In this document: in pieces, positions 1-5,628 of the stretch
Position numbering within the stretch: position 1 is the stretch's first letter
Layout of the letters: the number at the start of each line of letters is the position of its first letter
Source of the DNA: Clostridiales bacterium UBA1777
GTDB lineage: Bacteria; Bacillota; Clostridia; Oscillospirales; Oscillospiraceae
Assembly: GCA_002315275.1 (NCBI GenBank)
Contig: DCGN01000087.1
Coordinates: 1-8,284 of the forward strand
DNA length: 8,284 bases
Direction: 5' to 3'
Notes under the pieces: model-generated
Databases searched by the model: none
Seen by the model: the letters and a program-made list of their open reading frames with translations, nothing else
What the model was told of the DNA's origin: nothing
Position numbers and translations under genes: made by a program

Positions 1-2
1 TT

Positions 3-2171
3 GACGGCGAGATGCCGGAGGGCTTCAGCGGTGAGATGCCGGAGAGCTTCGGCAGAAGGAGCGGCTTCACGTTCCTAAGCGGTGTTAAGAAGCTTTGGGT
101 CCCAATCGCAGTAGTCTGCGTTCTGGCAGATGCCTTCTGCATTTTCATGCTCATCAGAATCAAAAAAAGAACCGTCGGGGGTGACTGCCAAAAAAAAGAG
201 ATAGCGAACGGGGAGAATGATCAGCCCGCAAAGCGCAAAAAAAGAAAAATATTCCCGTTCGTTTCGGTAATCGTTCTCGTTGCGGCGCTGATAATAATGC
301 TCCTGCCGAAGTCGGGAGAGCAGACCTCCGTTGAGATCGTAGAAGAGCTGAAGACGGCCGAGGTGACACTCGGAACCATATCTGAGCAGCTTATCACGGG
401 CGGCTCGCTTGCGGATACAAACACCGAGAATATAGCCCTTGCGGGGAATATAAAGGTCACCTCATGGAGCGTCAGCGAGGGAGACTACGTCGAGGAAGGG
501 CAGCTTATTGCCGAAGTCGACGAGAAAACGGTGCTCTCTGCCATTGCCGATATAAATGACAGCATCAAAGAGCTTGACGCAGACCTGCAGACCCACAGAA
601 GCGATACCGTTTCCTCCACGGTGACCGCTCCCGTGGCAGGCAGAGTCAAGGCGATATACGTTGAGAAGGGCTCATCCGTTATGGAGGCCATGTACGAAAA
701 CTCCGCGCTCATCCGTCTCTCCCTTGACGGACGCCTGAGCGTTGAGATACCCGCAGGCGAGCTTTCCGCGGGTACAAACGTAAACGTTGTGCTCTCCGAC
801 GGAGAGGAGATAGACGGTACGGTATACGACGTGTCTGACGGGGTTGCCACGGTGACTGTAGCAGACAGCGCGGCTGATTATCTCGACAGCGCTGAAGTGT
901 TTTCGGAGCTCGGCAACTCGCTCGGAACGGGAGAGCTTAAGATCCACAGCGAGGTCATCGTCACGGGCTATGCGGGCACGGTATCGGCCGTTAACACAAA
1001 GCTGAACGCAGCGGTCTCCGAGGGAGACACGCTCATAACCCTTTCCGAGTACGGCTTCTCCGGCAATTACAACATCCTATCAGAGCAGCGCACAGAGCTT
1101 GAAGCCCAGCTTGACGCTCTCTTTGAGATACTTCAGAATGGCGGAATCTATGCTCCGCGCGCGGGGCGCATCTCCTCAATAAACGATGATATCCTTGCCG
1201 ACAACCTCAGCTCGTACGGCAGCGGTTTCTTCGTTTCGCTCCTCGCCGATTTCGGGGGTATGCCCGAAGGCGGCATGCCTGAGGGAAACGGGGAACAGGC
1301 CGGAAACGGGGAACAGGTTGAAAAAACGGTTGAATTCTACGGAATAGTAAAGGAGATCCTCGAAGCCGAGGACGGGAAGCAGTTTGTCGTAACGCCGATC
1401 TCAGAGGGCAGCGAGATGACCGTGAAGGCATCAGAGCTTGAAGGCAAGCTCACTAATGCTTCCGTGGACGACATTAAGCAAAACGATATTCTTTCCTTCA
1501 CCTATCTCGAGAGCGGAGAGCTCCTCAGCTTGACGAGATACAGCAAGAGCAGCGGCAGCAGCTCCTCGGAGAATATTACCGTCAATGACGGCGGATACTC
1601 CTCCTTCGGAGGCATGACCTATTCTACGGAGGAGGAAGAAGAGGACGATACCCTAACCGACTACTCTATGGCCGAAACGGACGTATGCACGATAGTTCTG
1701 TACGAGACAGCAGAGATAACAGCCGAGGTCGACGAGCTCGATATCATGTCTCTTTCCGTGGGTCAGAGCGCGGATGTGCTTTTTGAGGCACTTCCTGGAC
1801 AGCACTTCTCCGCCGTGATATCCGAAATTGATACCGAGGGAGAGAACTCCGGCGGCAATACAAAGTTTTCCGTGACCTTCTCGCTTGACAGAACGGCGCA
1901 GATGCTCGCCGGCATGAACGCCTCCGTCTACGTGCCGATAGAGACGCATGAGAACGTGCTTACCGTTCCGTCTACCGCTATTTGCGAGGACAGCACGGGC
2001 ATATATGTCTACACGGCTTACGATGAGAAGAACGACGTGCTTTCTTCTCCGGTATACGTCACTATCGGCGTGTCCGACGGAGAGAACACCGAGATACTCT
2101 CGGGCCTTGAGCAGGGTAGCACCGTGTATTACAAATACGCCGAAACGCTGAAGTATACGTTCACGGTATGA
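3..2171 (+). CDS. HlyD/MacA-type membrane-fusion (efflux adaptor) protein, 5'-partial
   Basis: The frame is open from the left edge, so the true start is outside the window; the first Met in view is at 12 and residues are numbered from it. Visible order: MPEG-type repeats (1-12), hydrophobic segment about 28-50, Lys/Arg/Glu-rich linker about 51-79, second hydrophobic segment about 80-98, then an extracytoplasmic adaptor region. A first lipoyl-like barrel-sandwich pair lies at about 138-170 and 200-225 (VSEGDYVEEGQLI; TAPVAGRVKAIYVEKG), joined by a short helical hairpin. A second lipoyl-like pair lies at about 311-345 and 380-397 (APRAGRISSIND), with a coiled-coil-like stretch between. An inserted segment of about 437-515 is flanked by Gly/Met/Pro/Glu and Ser-rich linkers, followed by an acidic patch at 540-546. 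The C-terminal beta-barrel (EVDELDIMSLSVGQSADV) and membrane-proximal part resemble MacA. Adaptors of this family couple an inner-membrane ABC permease to export. No partner gene follows, because a terminator does, so the partner should be upstream. The family call is firm; the substrate is unknown. Confidence 0.85.
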   Translation, partial: DGEMPEGFSGEMPESFGRRSGFTFLSGVKKLWVPIAVVCVLADAFCIFMLIRIKKRTVGGDCQKKEIANGENDQPAKRKKRKIFPFVSVIVLVAALIIMLLPKSGEQTSVEIVEELKTAEVTLGTISEQLITGGSLADTNTENIALAGNIKVTSWSVSEGDYVEEGQLIAEVDEKTVLSAIADINDSIKELDADLQTHRSDTVSSTVTAPVAGRVKAIYVEKGSSVMEAMYENSALIRLSLDGRLSVEIPAGELSAGTNVNVVLSDGEEIDGTVYDVSDGVATVTVADSAADYLDSAEVFSELGNSLGTGELKIHSEVIVTGYAGTVSAVNTKLNAAVSEGDTLITLSEYGFSGNYNILSEQRTELEAQLDALFEILQNGGIYAPRAGRISSINDDILADNLSSYGSGFFVSLLADFGGMPEGGMPEGNGEQAGNGEQVEKTVEFYGIVKEILEAEDGKQFVVTPISEGSEMTVKASELEGKLTNASVDDIKQNDILSFTYLESGELLSLTRYSKSSGSSSSENITVNDGGYSSFGGMTYSTEEEEEDDTLTDYSMAETDVCTIVLYETAEITAEVDELDIMSLSVGQSADVLFEALPGQHFSAVISEIDTEGENSGGNTKFSVTFSLDRTAQMLAGMNASVYVPIETHENVLTVPSTAICEDSTGIYVYTAYDEKNDVLSSPVYVTIGVSDGENTEILSGLEQGSTVYYKYAETLKYTFTV
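6..53 (+). repeat. Two tandem 24-bp units coding for G-E-M-P-E repeats
   Basis: Units 6-29 and 30-53 differ at three positions and encode GEMPEGFS and GEMPESFG. They lie at the extreme left edge and may continue upstream. Gly/Met/Pro/Glu repeats of this kind look like a flexible extracellular stalk just before the first membrane segment. A related GGMPEGGMPEG stretch occurs later in the same protein near 1257-1283. Confidence 0.75.
1257..1317 (+). repeat. MPEG and NGEQ linker repeats inside the adaptor gene
   Basis: The segment encodes GMPEG twice, then two copies of an 18-bp period unit (identical for 16 bases at 1284-1299 and 1302-1317) encoding GNGEQ twice. It is a low-complexity linker joining the second lipoyl-like part to an inserted domain. 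Such short direct repeats can expand or contract by slippage, so their copy number may vary between strains. Confidence 0.7.
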
Positions 2172-2177
2172 TATGAG

Positions 2178-2207
2178 CGCCGCGGGAACACCTCCCGCGG
2201 TGTTTTT
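2178..2207 (+). terminator. Intrinsic terminator of the adaptor gene
   Basis: A perfect 8-bp GC-rich stem (2180-2187 with 2193-2200), extendable to 10 bp with one G-U pair, closes a 5-base loop. It is followed by a T-rich tract ending at 2207. It begins 6 bases after the stop codon of the adaptor gene and precedes the repressor promoter, so it separates the two transcription units. Confidence 0.93.
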
Positions 2208-2213
2208 ACAATG

Positions 2214-2227
2214 TTTTACGAGTAAAA
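2214..2227. promoter_or_regulatory. Candidate upstream operator, TTTTAC-GA-GTAAAA
   Basis: Six-base arms TTTTAC (2214-2219) and GTAAAA (2222-2227) are exact reverse complements around a 2-bp centre. The site lies upstream of the repressor -35 box. It shares its TTTAC/GTAAA half-sites with the larger inverted repeat at 2230-2263. Assignment as a repressor site is inference from symmetry and position. Confidence 0.45.
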
Positions 2228-2229
2228 AG

Positions 2230-2263
2230 CGAACATTTTACTTGCAACGAGGTAAAATGTTCG
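2230..2263. promoter_or_regulatory. Perfect 12-bp inverted repeat around the repressor -35 box, likely operator
   Basis: The arms 2230-2241 (CGAACATTTTAC) and 2252-2263 (GTAAAATGTTCG) are exact reverse complements separated by 10 bp. The spacer contains the -35 hexamer, and the right arm fills the -35/-10 spacer. A protein bound here would block RNA polymerase, which fits autoregulation by the adjacent LacI-family product. An RNA hairpin role is unlikely because the repeat lies upstream of the predicted transcription start. Confidence 0.65.
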
Positions 2264-2270
2264 ATATAAT
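2242..2270 (+). promoter_or_regulatory. Sigma-A/sigma-70-type promoter of the repressor gene
   Basis: A TTGCAA -35 box (2242-2247) and a perfect TATAAT -10 box (2265-2270) are separated by exactly 17 bp. The predicted start site is near 2277, giving a leader of about 25 nt before the GTG start. It is embedded in the 2230-2263 inverted repeat. Confidence 0.85.
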
Positions 2271-2300
2271 GTTTTTACTAAGCTGTAAAGGAGCGATACG

Positions 2301-3263
2301 GTGGGCGTAAAAGAGATTGCCGAAGCGGCGGGAGTATCTCCCGCAACGGTTTCAAATGTACTCAACGGAAGAAAGAACGTCAGCGATGAGACCAGAAGGC
2401 GTATTCTTGATCTGTGCAGGGAGATGGACTATAAGGCACCGAGCGAAAAAAAGCCCGCCGGAGATAAGAATAAAACCATTCTTTTCAATTTCAGCGACTT
2501 TGACCGTCAGTTCTATCTGAAGATAATTCAGGGGATAAGAGACTGTGCGCAGGCAAATGATTATGATCTGCTTATCTGCACATCCAACTCCTGCGAGCGT
2601 TTTATGTCGAAAAAGATCACGAGCGGGTGCATCATGCTCGATATGCACTGCCCCGACCAGCTCCTTATTGACAAGGCGGCAAAGGAATACCCCATCCTCG
2701 CGATGGACAGAGAGCTCGGACAGCCGTACATAAAAAGCCTCGTAGTGAACAATTTCACACCGATGTGCGAGCTTATGGAAAAACTTATAGCCCGCGGCTA
2801 CAGATCATTTGCTTTCCTCGCGGGACTTAATACAACGGATACGCAGGAACGTTTTCAAGCGTTCAGCCATACGCTTGAAAAGCATAGGATACCTTTCAAC
2901 AGAAAGGATTACCTGCTCGGTGATTTCAGAGAGCGCAGCGGCTACAAGGCGGCGCGGCTGCTGATGCTGTCTGAGAACATGCCTCAGGTGCTCGTATGTG
3001 CTAATGACAACATGGCCATAGGCGCGATGAGGGCCTTCAGAGAACGCGGAATACGCGTTCCGCAGGATATCGCCGTAACGGGCTTTGACGGAACGAGCCT
3101 TGCATCTGAGCTCGGCCTGACAACTGTGGACATCCCGAATTATGAGCGCGGCTATCTCGCGGCGCAGCAGCTCCTTACGCTCATAAACGACGGCGATGAC
3201 TACGGAACCTTCAAAATATCTGCGGCTGTGAAGATGCGGGAGTCTGTGATGGATAAAATATAA
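2301..3263 (+). CDS. LacI/GalR-family transcriptional repressor
   Basis: A 320-residue sugar-responsive DNA-binding protein, slightly shorter than the usual 330-340. Residues 3-23 form the LacI-type helix-turn-helix (VKEIAEAAGVSPATVSNVLNG), followed by the third helix to about residue 43. Residues 60-320 form a periplasmic-binding-protein-like effector domain with family marks CANDNMAIGAMRAFRERG, PQDIAVTGFDG and ELGLTTVDIP. The start is GTG, chosen because AAAGGAG at 2287-2293 lies 7 bases upstream and the helix-turn-helix begins at once. The linker after Tyr44 (KAPSEKKPAGDKNK) lacks the usual P-N-x-x-A-R-x-L hinge helix that contacts the minor groove in most relatives. It has its own promoter and a candidate autoregulatory operator and lies just upstream of a sugar ABC transporter/phosphorylase operon that it probably represses. 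The inducer cannot be deduced. Confidence 0.93.
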   Translation: MGVKEIAEAAGVSPATVSNVLNGRKNVSDETRRRILDLCREMDYKAPSEKKPAGDKNKTILFNFSDFDRQFYLKIIQGIRDCAQANDYDLLICTSNSCERFMSKKITSGCIMLDMHCPDQLLIDKAAKEYPILAMDRELGQPYIKSLVVNNFTPMCELMEKLIARGYRSFAFLAGLNTTDTQERFQAFSHTLEKHRIPFNRKDYLLGDFRERSGYKAARLLMLSENMPQVLVCANDNMAIGAMRAFRERGIRVPQDIAVTGFDGTSLASELGLTTVDIPNYERGYLAAQQLLTLINDGDDYGTFKISAAVKMRESVMDKI

Positions 3264-3268
3264 AAACA

Positions 3269-3293
3269 GTTTACAGTTAATTTACTGATAAAC
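3269..3293. promoter_or_regulatory. Imperfect inverted repeat after the repressor gene, candidate operator or weak terminator
   Basis: Outer arms GTTTA (3269-3273) and TAAAC (3289-3293) and inner arms CAGT (3274-3277) and ACTG (3284-3287) surround a TAATTT centre, with one unpaired A. No T tract follows, so a terminator role is weak. It lies upstream of or overlaps candidate promoter elements for the binding-protein gene and carries two TTTAC motifs, so an operator role is also possible. Confidence 0.4.
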
Positions 3294-3312
3294 AATATAA
3301 ATTTACTATAAT
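3285..3312 (+). promoter_or_regulatory. Candidate promoter of the sugar-transport operon
   Basis: CTGATA (3285-3290, four of six matches to the -35 consensus) is followed after 16 bp by a perfect TATAAT (3307-3312). Two competitors exist: TTTACA (3313-3318) with TATATA (3335-3340) at 16 bp, and TATACA (3401-3406) with TATAAT (3424-3429) at 17 bp. The gap contains at least one promoter because the operon needs one, but the sequence does not decide which is used. Confidence 0.45.
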
Positions 3313-3324
3313 TTTACATAAAAT
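3311..3324. promoter_or_regulatory. Candidate operator ATTTTA-CA-TAAAAT at the operon promoter
   Basis: The 6-bp arms 3311-3316 and 3319-3324 are exact reverse complements around a 2-bp centre. The site overlaps the end of the TATAAT box at 3307-3312 and would cover its start site. It shares the ATTTTAC and TAAAATG strings with the inverted repeat in the repressor promoter, suggesting that one regulator binds both. AT-rich palindromes arise easily by chance, so this is tentative. Confidence 0.45.
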
Positions 3325-3426
3325 GAATTGATTATATATAGCTTATTCACAAAACACAGGGGGTTAATTTGTTGCCGAGATAGAACTGTATGCCGCAATA
3401 TATACAATAAAATACGATTGATATAT

Positions 3427-3466
3427 AATTGTCTCAAGCCCGTTATGGATTTGGGACAATTTTTTT
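3427..3466 (+). terminator. Terminator-like hairpin in the leader of the binding-protein gene, possible attenuator
   Basis: An 11-bp stem with one G-U pair (3427-3437 with 3451-3461) and a 13-base loop is followed by seven T residues (3460-3466), the shape of an intrinsic terminator. It ends only 14 bases before the ATG at 3481 and directly before the ribosome binding site. It would stop readthrough from the repressor gene, or attenuate the operon if the promoter is at 3285-3340. If instead the TATAAT at 3424-3429 is used, only part of it would be transcribed and the repeat would be a DNA operator. No known riboswitch class was recognised in the leader. Confidence 0.55.
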
Positions 3467-3468
3467 AT

Positions 3469-3474
3469 GGAGGA
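3469..3474 (+). promoter_or_regulatory. Ribosome binding site GGAGGA fixing the start at 3481
   Basis: GGAGGA lies 6 bases before ATG 3481, and translation from that ATG gives an immediate lipoprotein signal peptide. This rules out the longer in-frame start at 3328, which would run through promoter-like and hairpin DNA. Confidence 0.9.
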
Positions 3475-3480
3475 ACAAAA

Positions 3481-4683
3481 ATGAAAAACATTGCAAAAGT
3501 ACTTGCACTCGTTATGGTCCTTTGCATGGTTCTTTCTCTCTGCGCATGCGGCAAGAAGGAAACCAACAAGATCACCATCTTCCAGCAGAAGGCTGAAATA
3601 GCCGACGAGCTGAAGAATCTCGCAGCAGCCTACACCAAGGAGACCGGTGTTGAGGTCGAGGTCTGGGCGCAGGCCGGTGACGATTACTACACCAACCTGA
3701 AGACCAGCCTTTCTTCTGAGTCCGGCCCCTCTCTCTTCACTCTTAACTCCGATGCAGAGATCACCGAAGTCAAGGATTACCTCGCTGATCTGGCCGATGT
3801 CGGCTTCGTTAAGAATATGACCGACGGCGTCCTCGCAGTCCGTGACGGCAAGACCGTCGGCGTTGCAATGACCGCTGAGGGCTTCGGCCTTGTTTACAAC
3901 AAGAGCCTCATCGACGTTGCCGACCTCACCGGCACTGATGCTCTCGTCAAGATGATCGAGGCCAACGGCACCGATCTCACCACGCTCGGCCTCTCTCAGG
4001 AGTCCTACTTCCTCGCAGGCCATATGTTCAACTTCCCGTTCGCAATGCAGGATGATCCCGTTGCATTCTGCGAGAAGGTCTTCAGCGGCGAGATAAAGCT
4101 TGCTGACGTTCCTGAGTTCCAGCAGTACGCTCAGATACTCAGCGCGATCCGTGAATATCAGGTCAACCCCATCGAAGTAACCTACGATAACAACTGCGGC
4201 GACTTCGCAACCGGCAAGACCGCCATGGTCCATCAGGGCAACTGGGCATACGGTGTCATCTCCCAGTTCGACACTGATTTCGAGATGGGCATCACCGGCC
4301 TTCCCATCAACGGCAACACCAAGATCTGCGTCGGCATTCCTTCCTACTGGGCAGTCAATGCTGATGCTTCCGAGGCAGAGCAGAAGCTCGCCAAGGACTT
4401 CCTCAACTGGCTCTACACCAGCGAGACCGGCGTTGACTACATGATGAACAAGTTCGGCTTCCTGCCCGTTCTCAGCACCATGAAGTCCGACAATATGGAT
4501 CCTCTGTCCGCAGCTGTTGCTGAGGCTATCGCAGCCGGCAACACCCTGCCCTGGACCTTCAACACCGAGTGGCCTGCAGGCATCATCGACACTGAGCTTG
4601 CTCCTATCACCGAGCAGTTCTTCACCACCGATATGACCGAGTCAGAGTACCTCGAGGCTATCAACGCAGCATTCTGCAAGTAA
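3481..4683 (+). CDS. Extracellular solute-binding lipoprotein of a carbohydrate ABC transporter (family 1 type)
   Basis: A 400-residue sugar-binding lipoprotein that would capture substrate outside the membrane and deliver it to the two permeases encoded downstream. Residues 1-22 are a lipoprotein signal peptide with a basic N terminus, a hydrophobic core and an LCAC lipobox, giving Cys23 as the lipidated residue. The mature part has the cluster-B binding-protein layout: ITIFQQKAEIADELKNLAAAYTKETGVEVEV near the start, VYNKSL near 140, FATGKTAMVHQGNWA near 240-255, and GIPSYWAVNADASEAEQKLAKDFLNWL near 285-310. Its length is typical. It is the first gene of the operon. Codons are strongly biased to C-ending and AAG forms with few ATA, unlike the neighbouring genes, as expected for a highly expressed product. 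The family call is firm. An alpha-glucoside ligand is inferred only from the phosphorylase gene in the same operon. Confidence 0.93.
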   Translation: MKNIAKVLALVMVLCMVLSLCACGKKETNKITIFQQKAEIADELKNLAAAYTKETGVEVEVWAQAGDDYYTNLKTSLSSESGPSLFTLNSDAEITEVKDYLADLADVGFVKNMTDGVLAVRDGKTVGVAMTAEGFGLVYNKSLIDVADLTGTDALVKMIEANGTDLTTLGLSQESYFLAGHMFNFPFAMQDDPVAFCEKVFSGEIKLADVPEFQQYAQILSAIREYQVNPIEVTYDNNCGDFATGKTAMVHQGNWAYGVISQFDTDFEMGITGLPINGNTKICVGIPSYWAVNADASEAEQKLAKDFLNWLYTSETGVDYMMNKFGFLPVLSTMKSDNMDPLSAAVAEAIAAGNTLPWTFNTEWPAGIIDTELAPITEQFFTTDMTESEYLEAINAAFCK

Positions 4684-4695
4684 GCTTGTAAGTCA

Positions 4696-4728
4696 GAATA
4701 CCGCCGCTTGTAATGGGCGGCGGTATTC
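4696..4728 (+). other. Stable intercistronic hairpin between binding-protein and permease genes
   Basis: A perfect 12-bp, GC-rich stem (4696-4707 with 4717-4728) closes a 9-base loop. It begins 12 bases after the stop codon. No T tract follows, so it is not a classical terminator. By analogy with hairpins after malE-type genes, it probably blocks 3' exonucleases, keeping the upstream mRNA more abundant than the permease mRNA. Confidence 0.75.
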
Positions 4729-4758
4729 GTTCTATCCTGAAAAAGGAGTGTTAAAAAA

Positions 4759-5628
4759 GTGAAGATAAAAAAAGGCTGGTACGTTCTTTTTGTACTCCCG
4801 ATATTGATCCCGTTTGTCGTAACGGTTATTCTGCCGTTCTTCCAGGGCATTGCCTTCTCGTTCGTAGAATGGGATGGTATGTCCAAGTCTCAGAAGATAT
4901 TCGTAGGTCTTCAGAACTATATCGATGTCTTCAAGGATACCCGCTTCCTTACCTCAATGGGAAGCACCACGGTTTTCACGATTATCACCGTGGCACTCGT
5001 CAATCTGTTCGCCCTTGCCTTTGCGGTATGGGTTACCTCTGAGATCAAATTTAAAAATCCGGGCAGAGCAATGCTCTTTATGCCTTATCTGATAGGCGGT
5101 CTTATCCTCGGCTACGTTTGGAAGTATGTCCTCGGTCAGGGGATGACGCTGCTTGCCGAAAATACCGGCAATACCACGCTTTTCTTCAACTGGCTGTCCG
5201 ATCCGAAGTTTGCCTTCATCGCGATGATAGTAGTCGCAACATGGCAGATGGCGGGTTACATGATGGTCATATATGTGGCGGGCCTCGAAGCTATCTCGGG
5301 TGATGTCCTTGAGGCTGCAAAGATAGACGGCGCGACCGATTGGCAGGAGTTCATCCACATCAAGCTCCCGCTGCTGATGCCATCCATCACGATCTGCCTC
5401 TTCCTCACGCTTTCCAACTGCTTCAAGATCTACGACGTCAACGTATCTCTCACCGGCGGCGGCCCTGCCAACTCCACCGAAATGATCTCGCTGAATATCT
5501 TCAACGAGATATTCGTACAGAGCCACTTCGGCCTCGGCCAGGCGAAGGCAATCGTGTTCTTCGCGATAGTTGCGGTTATCACGTTCCTGCAGGTGCGCAT
5601 CACCAGTAAGAGGGAGGTTGAGCTTTAA
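4759..5628 (+). CDS. Carbohydrate ABC transporter permease, MalF-like
   Basis: A 289-residue inner-membrane subunit that pairs with the next gene product to form the translocation path. Hydrophobic segments are visible near residues 6-30, 72-95, 104-126, 150-175, 204-226 and 258-280, giving six membrane helices. The cytoplasmic EAA loop begins at Glu185 (EAAKIDGATDWQEFIHIKLP) and has the conserved Gly and the I-x-LP ending that dock the ATPase. The GTG start is supported by AAAAGGAG at 4741-4748, 10 bases upstream, and by the basic MKIKKGW beginning. The stop codon overlaps the ATG of the next gene by one base (TAATG), indicating translational coupling. No ATPase gene is seen in the window, so a shared MsmX-type ATPase encoded elsewhere is likely. 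Confidence 0.94.
   Translation: MKIKKGWYVLFVLPILIPFVVTVILPFFQGIAFSFVEWDGMSKSQKIFVGLQNYIDVFKDTRFLTSMGSTTVFTIITVALVNLFALAFAVWVTSEIKFKNPGRAMLFMPYLIGGLILGYVWKYVLGQGMTLLAENTGNTTLFFNWLSDPKFAFIAMIVVATWQMAGYMMVIYVAGLEAISGDVLEAAKIDGATDWQEFIHIKLPLLMPSITICLFLTLSNCFKIYDVNVSLTGGGPANSTEMISLNIFNEIFVQSHFGLGQAKAIVFFAIVAVITFLQVRITSKREVEL

Noticed and set aside
3358..3383. Possible four-codon leader peptide (AGGGGG, then TTG TTG CCG AGA TAG)
   Set aside because: It is too short, with a weak start codon and no run of regulatory codons. It was not supported beyond a purine-rich stretch.
3328..3480. N-terminal extension of the binding protein from ATG 3328
   Set aside because: The extension would pass through promoter-like and hairpin DNA and would bury the signal peptide 51 residues inside the protein. 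ATG 3481 has a strong ribosome binding site and begins the lipoprotein signal directly.
2205..3480. Catabolite repression (cre) site for CcpA
   Set aside because: I looked for the TGWAANCGNTNWCA-type consensus in both control regions and saw no convincing match.
3364..4233. Open frame of 289 codons on the - strand
   Set aside because: It is antisense to the solute-binding lipoprotein and its leader. It has no recognisable domain, and its opening is explained by the strong codon bias of the real gene.
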